This document shows positions 12,310 to 21,981 of a stretch of 64,000 nucleotides of DNA, in pieces. This DNA is from Arenicola marina (lineage: Eukaryota > Annelida > Polychaeta > Arenicolidae). A model generated the notes under the pieces. That model was not told the origin of the DNA. It saw only the letters and a list, made by a program, of their open reading frames with translations, and ran no database searches. Each line of letters opens with the position of its first letter. The first letter of the stretch is position 1. A program made the translations under genes and the position numbers. Location: NCBI GenBank assembly GCA_964019135.1, contig OZ025263.1, positions 35,752,133 to 35,816,132 on the forward strand, written 5' to 3'.

Positions 12310-13656
12310 ATACTTACGCCGCACAGAGCCAAGCATGTCTTTTACGCCGCACACAACCGTCACTTACACCGCACACAATCAATTATAACAGTCACTTACG
12401 CCGCACACAGCTGTTACTTACGCCGCACACAGCTGCTACTTATGCTGCACACAGCTGTTACTTAGGCCGCACACAAACGTCACTTACGCCGCACACAATC
12501 AATTATAACAGTCACTTACGCCGCACACAGCTGTTACTTACGCCGCACACAGCTGTTACTTATGCTGCACACAAACGTCACTTACGCCGCACACAGCTGT
12601 TACTTACGCCGCACACAAACGTCACTTACGCCGCACACAGCTGTTACTTAGGCCGCACACAGCTGTTGCTTACGCCGCACACAGCTGTTATTTAGGCCGC
12701 AAACATCTGGTCCTTAGGCCGCACACAGCTGTTGCTTACGCCGCACACATCTGTTACTTAGGGCGCACACAGCGGTTGCTTAGGCCGCACACAGCTGTTA
12801 CTTAGGACGCACACAGCTGTTGCTTAGGCCGCACACAGCTGTTACTTAGGCCGCACACAGCTGTTGCTTACGCCGCCCACAGCTGTTACTTAGGCCGCAC
12901 ACCTGTTACTTAGGCCGCACGCAGCTGTTACTTACGCCGCACACAGCTGTTACTTATGCTGCACACAGCTGTTACTTAGGCCGCACACAAACGTCACTTA
13001 CGCCGCACACAATCAATTATAACAGTCACTTACGCCGCACACAGCTGTTACTTACGCCGCACACAGCTGTTACTTATGCTGCACACAGCTGTTACTTAGG
13101 CCGCACACAAACGTCACTTACGCCGCACACAATCAATTATAACAGACACTTACGCCGCACACAGCTGTTACTTACGCCGCACACAGCTGTTACTTATGCT
13201 GCACACAAACGTCACTTACGCCGCACACAGCTGTTACTTACGCCGCACACAAACGTCACTTACGCCGCACACAGCTGTTACTTAGGCCGCACACAGTTGT
13301 TGCTTACGCCGCACACAGCTGTTATTTAGGCCGCACACAGCTGGTCCTTAGGCCGCACACAGCTGTTGCTTACGCCGCACACAGCTGTTACTTAGGGCGC
13401 ACACAGCTGTTGCTTAGGCCGCACACAGCTGTTACTTAGGCCGCACACAGCTGTTGCTTAGGCCGCACACAGCTGTTACTTAGGCCGCACACAGCTGTTG
13501 CTTACGCCGCCCACAGCTGTTACTTAGGCCGCACACCTGTTAGTTAGGCCGCACACAGCTGTTACTTACGCCGCACACAGCTGTTACTCACGCCGCATAC
13601 AGCTGTTATTTCGCCGCACACAGCTGTTACTTAGGCCGCACACAGCTGTTACTTAC
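12310..13656. repeat. 22-bp intronic minisatellite whose unit carries a copy of the exon end and 5' splice site
   Basis: Read on the minus strand, the unit is CAGCTGTGTGCGGC followed by GTAAGTAA, which is the last 14 bases of exon 13657-13788 plus the first 8 intron bases. The array starts directly at that exon's donor and fills almost the whole intron. I count roughly 28 units keeping GTAAG-type donors, with about as many carrying CTAAGT (plus-strand TTAGGCC) or ATAAGT (TTATGCT) mutations. A sub-family with TTGATTATAATTGATTG-like spacers and ACGTTTGTG variants forms a repeated block around 12360-12490, 12990-13030 and 13110-13150. Confidence 0.95.
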
Positions 13657-13788
13657 GCCGCACACAGCTGGTTTCGTCGGCGCTGTTGTAGTATCCCACG
13701 TCACACGCGCATGCGCTGTTGACGCAGCTGCTGTTGGGGAAGGCGTCGTAGCAGTCCGCGTCCAGCACGCAGAGGTCACCGATGACAC
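13657..13788 (-). CDS. Internal exon: single EB/EGF-like module (module 2)
   Basis: This is a 132-bp, 44-codon phase 1-1 exon. The acceptor is ACCGCTCCAG and the donor GTAAGT at 13651-13656. The product runs VIGDLC ... ADC ... NSSC ... ACACDVGYY ... TSCVR, with six cysteines. The split codons join as CGT (Arg) on both sides. Its last 14 bases recur as the start of each unit of the adjacent 22-bp array, so the correct donor is identified by the downstream loss of frame and by symmetry with the other module exons. Confidence 0.87.
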
Positions 13789-13798
13789 CTGGAGCGGT

Positions 13799-13860
13799 AC
13801 AAGGTCAGAGGTCAGTGGTCAGGGGTCAGACGTCAGAGTTCAAGGGTCAGAGGTCAGGTT
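13799..13860 (+). repeat. 7-bp GGTCAGN-type repeat containing an AGGTCA direct repeat
   Basis: AGGTCA-G-AGGTCA at 13802-13814 is a perfect DR1 arrangement of nuclear-receptor half-sites, followed by degenerate GGTCAG copies. It begins ~14 bp upstream of the acceptor of exon 13657-13788. It may be simple repeat drift; no function is shown. Confidence 0.6.
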
Positions 13861-14217
13861 TATTATTTAATCCAATTTAACCTTAATATGCAAAAAAGCG
13901 GCATAAAACAACAACATTTGATGTCATTTCGTTAGATGTTGAAGTATGATACACTTCAAGCCAGACGAGATGGCGATACACAGTAACATACCGCTCAATC
14001 CACATGGGGTATCTTACTGACGTCACACCGAGAAGTCACTCGATAGTCTCCTCAAATTACTCATCTATACTGCAATGACATTTAAACGATCCCAAGGACA
14101 CTAGACGTTAATCCGTGCCCCTCCTCCCACCCCTCCCCCTTCCCCCCACCACCGTGCTCTTCCAGCCGTCGGCGTCACTAGGAGACAACACTGCGACGAC
14201 CTCTGGTGGCCACTCAC

Positions 14218-14361
14218 GGCGAATACATTCGGTGCCCAGCTCGTTGCTATAGAAACCGGAGGAGCACTGGCACGTGCCCTGGAGACACTCGGAGTGGGGG
14301 ACGTAGTCATGGCAATAGCAGCAGTCCATGATCATGGTGCAGTCGGTGCCCACTATCTTGG
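14218..14361 (-). CDS. Internal exon: single EB-like module (module 1), with eight cysteines
   Basis: This is a 144-bp, 48-codon phase 1-1 exon. The acceptor is TTATTGACAG and the donor GTGAGT at 14212-14217. The module reads KIVGTDC ... MDCCYCHDYVPHSEC ... TCQCSSGFY ... TECIR. Unlike the other 22 modules it has eight cysteines, the extra pair lying in the DCCYC segment, which is nearer to the classical eight-cysteine EB module. It joins the third LDLa exon through G|CC (Ala) and the next module through C|GT (Arg). It is the first EB module after the LDLa block. Confidence 0.87.
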
Positions 14362-14752
14362 CTGTCAATAACAAACAGGTTGACACGTTGACAGATACAG
14401 ACTTGTTCGGTCTGCTGACACGACATAGTAAGGTAGTTAAAGTAGACTTCCTTTGGTGCTAGAAGCTACCAGACATCTGATGAACAACGTTATAAGTAGT
14501 GCAGCCATAGCAGTATCAGGCTGTCCATATAATAACAAATCACAATCCATAAACAAACGTAGCTAATATATTCAACATGTTTATCTAAATATCGAGGTAA
14601 ACCCAATAAGAATCTGTCCCTCAAACCAAAGAATTACACCATTTAATAGCCATTATTGTATCCCGTAAATATTTCTTTAGCCGAGTGCTAAAATTGAACG
14701 AATTAATCACTTGAAGCCCACTCATTGAAATATACTCATCATATAACAGAGC

Positions 14753-14980
14753 TTTCGCACAACATGCCGCACAAGTTCGCACAACATGCCGCACAACTTC
14801 GCGCATGCCGCACAACTTGCCACACAACATGCCGCACAACATGCCGCACAACTTCGCGCATGCCGCACAACTTGCCACACAACATGCCGCACAACATGCC
14901 GCACAACTTGCCGCACAACTTCGCACAACTTGCCACACAACATGCCGCACAACATGCCGCACAACATGCCACCAAACAAG
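14753..14980. repeat. 12-bp-based minisatellite in an LDLa-EB intron
   Basis: Units are of the form GCCGCACAACAT, GCCACACAACAT and GCCGCACAACTTCGCGCAT. It lies in the intron between exons 15051-15170 and 14218-14361. Cysteine-rich open frames across it (for example 14739-14987 minus) come from the repeat. Confidence 0.9.
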
Positions 14981-15050
14981 GCGCCAACAGGCTTGCCGGG
15001 TGTGTAGGGGTGGTGGTTTGGGAGGCAGGTGGGGGGTGGGGATGACCTAC

Positions 15051-15170
15051 CCTCGTCGTCTTCCTCCGGACAGTCCACCCAGCCGTCCAGCACCCAGGAG
15101 ATGGGCTTACAGCGCCTGTTGCCCTCCATGTTGCTGCAGGTGTAGGCCCCGTACTTACAGGCGTTGGTTA
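15051..15170 (-). CDS. Internal exon: LDLa-like module 3 (four-cysteine form)
   Basis: This is a 120-bp, 40-codon phase 1-1 exon. The acceptor is a C-rich tract ending CCCCAG and the donor is GTAGGT at 15045-15050. Cysteine spacing is C-x6-C-x8-C-x12-C followed by PEEDDE, matching an LDL-receptor class A module with its acidic calcium-binding end. The WVLDG segment has Leu where canonical modules have the fourth Cys, and there is no sixth Cys after DDE. It joins as G|TA (Val) upstream and G|CC (Ala) downstream. Confidence 0.85.
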
Positions 15171-15504
15171 CTGGGGGGGGGGGGGTGTATGGTATGTAAG
15201 AGGGCGTATGGTAACAGCGAGCATGGTTGAGTGGGAGTGGGAGTAGGAAAGGATGGGGAGGGTAAAGAAAATCAAACAAATAAAGCAACAGGAATCAAAA
15301 TTAATTCTGTAACTGCGCTGATGTCAGGCGCTGCATGCTGACGCATCCATGCTAAGTGAGCAATGCAATGACTAGAGAGACATGAGGCTACCAAGCAGGG
15401 ACCCATGACGACAAGCGGCGAATCAGCAGTAAAAATACTGTAGAAGCCATGGTTCCAGTGACAATGCTATGATCCCAATAACAACACCATGGTCTCATGC
15501 TTGC

Positions 15505-15645
15505 ACAGCCATGGCAACAGACGCACATGCAAGCCAGGACAGAACAGAAACCATGGCAACAGACTGACATGCAAGCCAGGACAGAACAGAAACCATGGCA
15601 ACAGACGGACATGCAAGCCAGGACAGAACAGAAGCCATGAACGGT
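15505..15645. repeat. 42-bp repeat, ~3.5 units, intronic
   Basis: The unit contains CCATGGCAACAGACGGACAT then GCAAGCCAGGACAGAACAGAAA. It lies in the intron between the second and third LDLa-like exons. Confidence 0.9.
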
Positions 15646-15692
15646 CATGCGTAGACTCTGCACTGACGTACGCATGCCCCATGACCTCTGAC

Positions 15693-15800
15693 CTTCGTCT
15701 GACGCGTCGCCGCAGTCGTCCGTGCCGTCGAGGTGCCACATGCTGGGGATACAGCGATAGTTGGGACAGCTGAAGCCCGGCGCCTTGCAGGGTGGTACCA
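15693..15800 (-). CDS. Internal exon: LDLa-like module 2 (four-cysteine form)
   Basis: This is a 108-bp, 36-codon phase 1-1 exon. The acceptor is CATGCTGTGCAG and the donor GTCAGA. Spacing is C-x6-C-x4-C-x12-C, then GDASDE. F at C2 minus 2, IP after C3 and the DC-x3-SDE end are LDLa hallmarks. WHLDG replaces the usual W-x-CDG, so C4 is lost, and no C6 follows SDE. Both split codons give Val. Confidence 0.86.
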
Positions 15801-16088
15801 CTGCACAGCATGAGACGGGGCACCAGTCAGGATCAACCTCTCACACCACCCATGTGATGATATGATACAGCAGCCACACCGTTACCAGTTAACTTTAACT
15901 TTAATTTTCAATCCGTGCCCGATTAGAGGGGCTCCACACAGCCATCTGTCGACATTACACCTTCTCTCATTGTGAGATAAGCTACGCAAGGGGCGCGGGA
16001 ATCTTAGGCCTGTTCTTCTGATGATATGTGGTCGTGTGACGGGGGTTTCTGTGGAAGGGAGGGGTGCTGGAGGGGGGCGGGGGTATAC

Positions 16089-16211
16089 CTTCGTCCGAGT
16101 TGTCGCCGCAGTCGTTGACGGTGTTGTTGTAGCGGGCCTGGGGAATGCATCTCTGGTTGATGCACTGGAACTCGTCATCGGCACAAGAGGGCGCCTCGGT
16201 CTGCGACGCAA
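16089..16211 (-). CDS. Internal exon: LDLa-like module 1 (four-cysteine form)
   Basis: This is a 123-bp, 41-codon phase 1-1 exon. The acceptor is TCTTTGCAG and the donor GTATAC. It starts [10 protein letters not shown] and continues C-x6-C-x4-C-x12-C-GDNSDE, with EFQC and RCIPQ typical of LDLa. C4 and C6 are absent, as in the next two modules. The phase-1 entry fits the phase-1 exit of the signal-peptide exons upstream, giving Val at the joint. Confidence 0.86.
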
Positions 16212-16259
16212 CTGCAAAGACACCATGTGTATTTTTACTTTCCCAATAGACGTTTGCAA

Positions 16260-16945
16260 TTTTAAATTGAAAATTAACGTTAGAAAAACGTTTACACAAA
16301 ACGTAGGGTCGCAACCAAAAAAAGATCGCAATTAGAATATCGAAACCTAAAGGGCAATTACAGTTCTCAATATATAAATTAGTGGTTGATACAGGGTTTC
16401 GGGCTACATTACAACGTTGTAATAACGTTAAATTTCTGTTTACAAATAAATGGTTGCACGATCATTGAAAAAAAACTACGTTAGAAAAACGTTTAGAAAA
16501 AAACCTAAGGTCGCAGCCGAAAAGTGATCGAAATTTTAAACAAATCGAAAATAAAAAGGACAACTAAAGCAAGATACATTTTAAATAAAAGTTTGTCGAA
16601 TACAAGTTTGGGGGCTAGAAATCACATAAAGTTAACTTTGCCTGGATATGTGTTGGCACCAGTTGATACAGGTCTAATATAAAGCCGGCTTCGGCAGCGC
16701 AGTGGTTAGCGGAGGCCTATGAATTCAAGGACCACACTGGTGTCAATGGTGACCAACCTGGGGCCACCCTCTCGGGAAATACGCAGTGACACAGTGTGTA
16801 CAGCGGCAGGAAGACAGAGATCGCTACCGTTAGACATTCCTTTTTACGTTGAATCAATGAGTAAGAATAACGTTAACATAATTATAACGTTAATTAAACG
16901 TAGCTGCTAACGTTCATCTAACGTTAACTTAACGTTGACATGCTA
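16260..16945. repeat. AT-rich intronic region with a diverged duplicate and many AACGTT palindromes
   Basis: About 16265-16365 and about 16468-16570 are diverged copies sharing ACGTTAGAAAAACGTTTA, the GGTCGCA block and a ATCG-rich AT tail. AACGTT recurs more than ten times, with a dense cluster at 16865-16945. A box-A-like GCAGCGCAGTGGTTAGCG occurs at 16691-16708 without a clear B box, possibly a SINE head remnant. No exon is seen. Confidence 0.5.
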
Positions 16946-17180
16946 TCTGGATGAGGCGGCCTCCTTCCTATCCCAGGGAAGCCTCGCTAACAGTGAGCAA
17001 TAGGCTGACGCTATTGTCATACACTGTCATTGTCATACACTGTCATTGTCATACACTGTCATTGTCATACACATCCCCGTTTACCCGCCAGCCCGTGACA
17101 ACTCTCCGCCCAGCCTTGTAGCCTCATTAAGCTGGCCCCGTGCTTGCGGCGCGAGCAGCTGGGTTGAGTTACATACATCA

Positions 17181-17433
17181 GGTTGGTTGTATATTCATGA
17201 CGCTTTAACCAGTTTTGGTCATATCGCGTCAATGGGAGAAGGAGGGGAGAGTGGAGCCATGTCCCCGGGGGTAACCCCATACTCTTTACGAAGAAAGACA
17301 TGGGATCTTTATTCTGCGACCACACAGACATGGCCACAGCGGGGCTCGAACCACCGATCTACGTGCCGTTAGACTCTCAGGTGGCCAGAGGACTCAAGGC
17401 GAGCGCTCTAGCCCACTGAGCTACCGGTCCGTC
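17181..17433 (-). mobile_element. tRNA-derived SINE, copy 1
   Basis: On the minus strand it opens with a tRNA-like head: GGTAGCTCAGTGGGCTAGAG (box A with a paired D-arm), then GGTGGTTCGAGCCCCGCTG (box B). The body, CATGTCTGTGTGGTCGCAG, continues to the 3' end, CATTGACGCGATATGACCAA followed by a GGTTAAAGCGTC block and a CAACCAACC tail. The same body occurs at 56256-56512, 56735-56885 and 56926-57153. It is inferred to be transcribed by Pol III and mobilised in trans. No clear target-site duplication was found by eye. It lies in the long first intron of the EB-module gene. Confidence 0.85.
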
Positions 17434-18160
17434 CTCTAGATATATCAGGCTCACAGCGGCTGGGTGGCGGGCAAACAGGGGCAATTAAAAAAAATCATTG
17501 TCGGCAGCCGGGGGGTGGTGGTGGTGGTGGTAGGGAGGGGGTACTAACTTAGCGTGTCTGTCCCAAACACGGCAGCGTGCTCCCGAAATAATCACCCTGA
17601 CCACCTTGACGCCACCGGGAATCCAGCCCCCCCCCCCTACCCCCCAGGGGTCTTTCCACCCCGCCACCTCACCCTCTATGTGGCGAGCCTCATCCCTACG
17701 CTCGCCCCCCCACCCACCCCACTGCACCTCCCCTGTTCCTGTCCGGTCCTTTACCTCCACTATCAGCGCCCCGTTACCCGTGAACTCATCACTTGGGTTT
17801 CATTACCACTGAGACTATAACTGATTTATACGTCTGACATCGGCAGCATCTGGATCAGCCTTGTCTGGAGTAGACAAGTTGTCTGGCTGAGCCTTGTCTG
17901 GATCAGCCATTCCCCACTACGAGGCCGGTGGGCGCTCGCTCCAGGAATCCGGCCCCATCCGTCTTGACAATCAGAGCGCCGCTCGGCGCAATCACACGCT
18001 ATCATGGCCGGCTAAGGTCAAGGTCCTATCCGGATGAAGCGCCGGATTCTGGCAGCGGTTTCCATCTGGACCCGCCCGGAGCTTTCCCGTTACCATGCCC
18101 TCTCCGTGTATCCTGGCTGTAGCCCGGCGCCAAGCGGATCCCGTCCTCGTGATGGCCGCG
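17434..18160. other. Unique intronic sequence
   Basis: It contains a TGGTGG simple repeat (17515-17531) and C-rich runs. There are short direct repeats of GTCTGG-type segments near 17850-17910. No exon or RNA gene is recognised. Confidence 0.5.
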
Positions 18161-18164
18161 TGCA

Positions 18165-18905
18165 CCCTTCCGGATCACCCCGACCCACGTAGTCCTTCCG
18201 GGTCACCCCGCCCCACACCGCCCCTGGACACCCTTCCAGACCACCCCGACCCACACAGCCCTTCCGGGTCACCCCGCCCCACACCGCCCCTGGACCACCT
18301 TCCAGACCACCCCGACCCACACAGCCCTTCCGGGTCACCCCGCCCCACACCGCCCCTGGACACCCTTCCAGACCACCCCGACCCACACAGCCCTTCCGGG
18401 TCACCCCGCCCCACACCGCCCCTGGACCACCTTCCAGACCACCCCGACCCACACAGCCCTTCCGGGTCACCCCGCCCCACACCGCCCCTGGACATCCTTC
18501 CGGGTCACCCAGCCCCACACCGCCCCTGGACACCCTTCCGGGTCACCCCGCCCCACACCGCCCCTGGACACCCTTCCGGGTCACCCCGCCCCACACCGCC
18601 CCTGGACACCCTTCCGGATCACCCCGCCCCACACCGCCCCTGGACACCCTTCCGGGTCACCCCGCCCCACCCAGGCCCTGGGCACCCTTCCGGATCACCC
18701 CGCCCCACACCGCCCCTGGACACCCTTCCGGGTCACCCCGCCCCACACCGCCCCTGGACACCCTTCCGGGTCACCCCGCCCCACCCAGCCCCTGGGCCCC
18801 TTTCCGGATCACCCAGCCGCACACCGCCCCTGGACACCATTCCGGGTCACCCCGCCCGACACCGCCCCTGGGCACCCTTCCGGATCACCCCGCCCCACAC
18901 AACCC
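18165..18905. repeat. 38-bp minisatellite with a compound 5' part
   Basis: The unit contains CCTTCCGGGTCACCCCGCCC then CACACCGCCCCTGGACAC. In 18190-18490 it alternates with a ~27-bp variant (CCTTCCAGACCACCCCGACC) in a ~66-bp compound unit, alternating GGACACC and GGACCACC. Pro/His-rich plus-strand and Gly-rich minus-strand open frames here are repeat by-products. Confidence 0.94.
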
Positions 18906-19370
18906 CTGTCGTAGGTCCATTACGTCCAACATGGCGTAGAACCCAGTCGGGGCGATATAATCTGGAGCCTATTTCATCCCATTCATTATCCCGTCCATCC
19001 CTTGGCCTAATTTAGCCCGAACCAAAGTCATTTCAGTTCATTTCACAATTCCCCGAAGCCTCTGACCGGATGTGGATGCACGCCACCGGAAGTGCCAGTC
19101 CGGCGGACCGCAGGTCTGGTTTTGCCGAACTCCAGACTACTGTAGTTCCCACGGTCAGCGACCCGTGTCAACCCTAATCTAAGGTCTACCGAAGCACTTG
19201 AGACGACTCCCCCACCCCCCCCCCCCCCTCTCCTCTCACTCCACAGTCAGTCTCATGGGCCAGATGGCGCGAACGTAGGCGCTGGATGTAGTCCTAGACA
19301 GGAAATAATAGTCAACTGCGTAGCAATATAGGTTAACAGTTTTGATCTGCATATTGTGCTTTCCATGTCA
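18906..19370. other. Unique sequence between arrays
   Basis: No gene, exon or element is recognised. There is a C run at 19209-19228. Confidence 0.5.
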
Positions 19371-20140
19371 ATGTGGCCTAGAGATGTAAGCCGCGGTGAC
19401 GTCAGCGTGGCCTAGAGATCCTAGACACAAGTCGCGGTGACATCAGCGTGGTCTAGAGATCCTAGACACAAGTCGCCGTGACGTCAGCGTGGCCTAGAGT
19501 TCCTAGACACAAGTCGCGGTGACGTCAGCGTGGCCTAGAGATCCTAGACACACGCCGCGGTGACGTCAGCGTGGCCTCTAAATCCTAGACACAAGCCGCG
19601 GTGACGTCAGCGTGGCCTAGAGTTCCTAGACACAAGCCGCGGTGACATCAGCGTGGTCTAGAGATCCTAGACACAAGTCGCCGTGACGTCAGCGTGGCCT
19701 AGAGTTCCTAGACACAAGTCGCGGTGACGTCAGCGTGGCCTAGAGATCCTAGACACACGCCGCGGTGACGTCAGCGTGGCCTCTAAATCCTAGACACAAG
19801 CCGCGGTGACGTCAGCGTGGCCTAGAGTTCCTAGACACAAGCCGCGGTGACATCAGCGTGGTCTAGAGATCCTAGACACAAGTCGCCGTGACGTCAGCGT
19901 GGCCTAGAGTTCCTAGACACAAGTCGCGGTGACGTCAGCGTGGCCTAGAGATCCTAGACACACGCCGCGGTGACGTCAGCGTGGCCTCTAAATCCTAGAC
20001 ACAAGCCGCGGTGACGTCAGCGTGGCCTAGAGTTCCTAGACACAAGCCGCGGTGACGTCAGCGTGGCCTAGAGTTCCTAGACACAAGCCGCGGTGACGTC
20101 AGCGTGGCCTAGAGATCCTAGACACACGCCGCGGTGACGT
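19371..20140. repeat. 41-bp minisatellite, one CRE-like TGACGTCA per unit
   Basis: The unit contains GCGGTGACGTCAGCGTGGCC then TAGAGATCCTAGACACAAGCC. I count 16 perfect TGACGTCA palindromes plus three TGACATCA variants. A five-unit higher-order repeat of ~205 bp is visible: the TGACATCA/GTGGTCTAGAGATCC unit recurs near 19440, 19646 and 19850. Confidence 0.95.
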
Positions 20141-20337
20141 CATGAGCAGAGGGGAAGGCACCACAGCGCGGAGGTTTGTCTGTCGAGACCAATTACAAGG
20201 GATAATCAGAGGCAACCCTCTGGGTCCCACGGCCGGCTCACCGCAGGGGGGGGGGGGGTGTCGGCACGCCCCCCCCCCGACTCCCCCAGCCAAGCTCCTA
20301 CCCGTGTAACTCACGAGGCAGCCCCGCCCACATCATA

Positions 20338-20460
20338 TCAATTATTACTATACCCCGCCCTCACACCTACACCCACCGCTACCCCAATAGCCCAGGAGAT
20401 ACCCGCCCTCACACCTACACCCACCGCTACCCCAATAGCCCCGGAGATACCCGCGATCCA
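20338..20460. repeat. ~48-bp direct duplication
   Basis: Two copies of ACCCGCCCTCACACCTACAC followed by CCACCGCTACCCCAATAGCCC-type sequence lie back to back. Confidence 0.85.
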
Positions 20461-20712
20461 GAACATTCCAGAAGACTTCAGGAGACCGCCTCCAGGGGAA
20501 ACAAGGACAATAATCAGAGGGGTTCGCCACGCCCCCAGGGCAGAGCAGGAGGGTTGGAGGGGCGTAGGGTGTGGCTGGCTGTTGTTATGGTGTTTAGGTG
20601 GTAACTCTTTGATATGTAAAGTTCGTGTTTCGCCTCCTGTTCGTCGCTTACCCAACAAACACACAGCCTCCTATATCCACGAACAGTCACAATCAGGAAC
20701 ACCCATCAACGT

Positions 20713-21565
20713 TGATACTAACCCCAACAGTAACCAAGCTAACACTAACCAAGCTAAAACTAACCAAGCTAACACTAACAAAGCTAACACTAACCAAGCT
20801 AACACTAACCAAGCTAACACTAACCAAGCTAACTTTAACCAAGCTAACACTAACCAAGCTAACACTGACCAAGCTAACACTAACCCAGCTAACACTAACC
20901 AAGCTAACAATAACCAAGCTAACTTTAACCAAGCTAACACTAACCAAGCTAACACTAACCAAGCTAACAGTAACCCAGCTAACACTAACCAAGCTAACAC
21001 TAACCAAGCTAGCAGTAACCAAGCTAACAGTAACCCAGCTAACACTAACCAAGCTAACACTAACCAAGCTAACACTAACCAAGCTAACACTAACCAAGCT
21101 AACACTGACCAACTAACACTAACCCAGCTAACACTAACCAAGCTAACACTAACCAAGCTAACTTTAACCAAGCTAACACTAACCAAGCTAACACTAACCA
21201 AGCTAACAGTAACCCAGCTAACACTAACCAAGCTAACACTAACCAAGCTAGCAGTAACCAAGCTAACAGTAACCCAGCTAACACTAACCAAGCTAACACT
21301 AACCAAGCTAACAGTAACCCAGCTAACACTAACCAAGCTAACACTAACCAAGCTAACACTAACCAAGCTAACAGTAACCAAGCTAACACTAACCAAGCTA
21401 ACCCAAGCTAACAGTAACCCAGCTAACATTAACAAAGCTAACACTCACCAAGCTAACACTAACCAAGCTAACAATATCCAAGCTAATACTAACCAAGCTA
21501 ATAGTAACCAAGCTAACACTAACCAAGCTAACAGTAACCAAGCTAATACTAACCAGGCTAACACC
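20713..21565. repeat. 15-bp minisatellite (AACCAAGCTAACACT), ~57 units
   Basis: Each unit holds CTAAC, and variants replace CACT with CAGT, TTT or CAAT. At 15 bp it leaves the plus strand open as an NQANT pentapeptide run and the minus strand as a hydrophobic LAWLV run. One unit has lost 3 bases near 21115 and another is shortened near 21403, shifting frames. Neither frame has a start context, domain or flanking exon, so I treat both as non-coding. Confidence 0.95.
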
Positions 21566-21773
21566 ATAATATTGTTACTTGCTGTGTACCCGGACAGGTC
21601 TCTTGAGCCTAACCCATGGCTTCACAAATGGGTTCACCACGCGGGTCAAACTAAACTGTAAACTGAAATGAATTGGTGTTTTAAGCAGCTCCTGTGCACA
21701 CAAGGGCTAAATTGGGCCATGGCCTTTCCGAAGGAAACTGAAAAACAAGATAATTGCTGAGGATCCAATCTTT

Positions 21774-21787
21774 CAAGATGGCGGACA
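21774..21787 (+). promoter_or_regulatory. YY1-like site
   Basis: CAAGATGGCGGACA matches the AAnATGGCG core of YY1 sites, which are often placed just downstream of transcription starts. It lies ~220-270 bp from two ZNF143-like sites. Confidence 0.35.
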
Positions 21788-21917
21788 ATGCCAGCCACGC
21801 TAGCCAATATCTCCAAAACTGAGCGGCATGAAGCCATTTTGATTATGACTACCGAAGGGGTGTTGTATCGATAGCACAACACGTACGGGACATTCCGGGA
21901 ATAGTGTGAGTCTCCAG

Positions 21918-21931
21918 CAGCCAGAGGGCGC
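21918..21931 (+). promoter_or_regulatory. CTCF-like motif
   Basis: CAGCCAGAGGGCGC matches 12 of 14 positions of CCASYAGRKGGCGC. Confidence 0.35.
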
Positions 21932-21981
21932 CACGGGTCCGACAAACCCGCCTGAAGGGACGCTCAGGGCACGTGCCATCG

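Noticed and set aside
14621..15288. Cysteine-rich CAACCAACC frames resembling a metallothionein-like protein
   Set aside because: They arise from the 12-bp GCCGCACAACAT repeat in an intron.
20713..21565. Telomere-like TTAG/CTAAC repeat
   Set aside because: The 15-bp unit is not a known telomere motif and the array is internal and interrupted.
20258..21661. 467-codon plus-strand frame rich in Asn, Gln, Ala and Thr (antifreeze- or prion-like)
   Set aside because: It is the 15-bp array with frame-breaking length changes, and it lacks a signal peptide or conserved domain.
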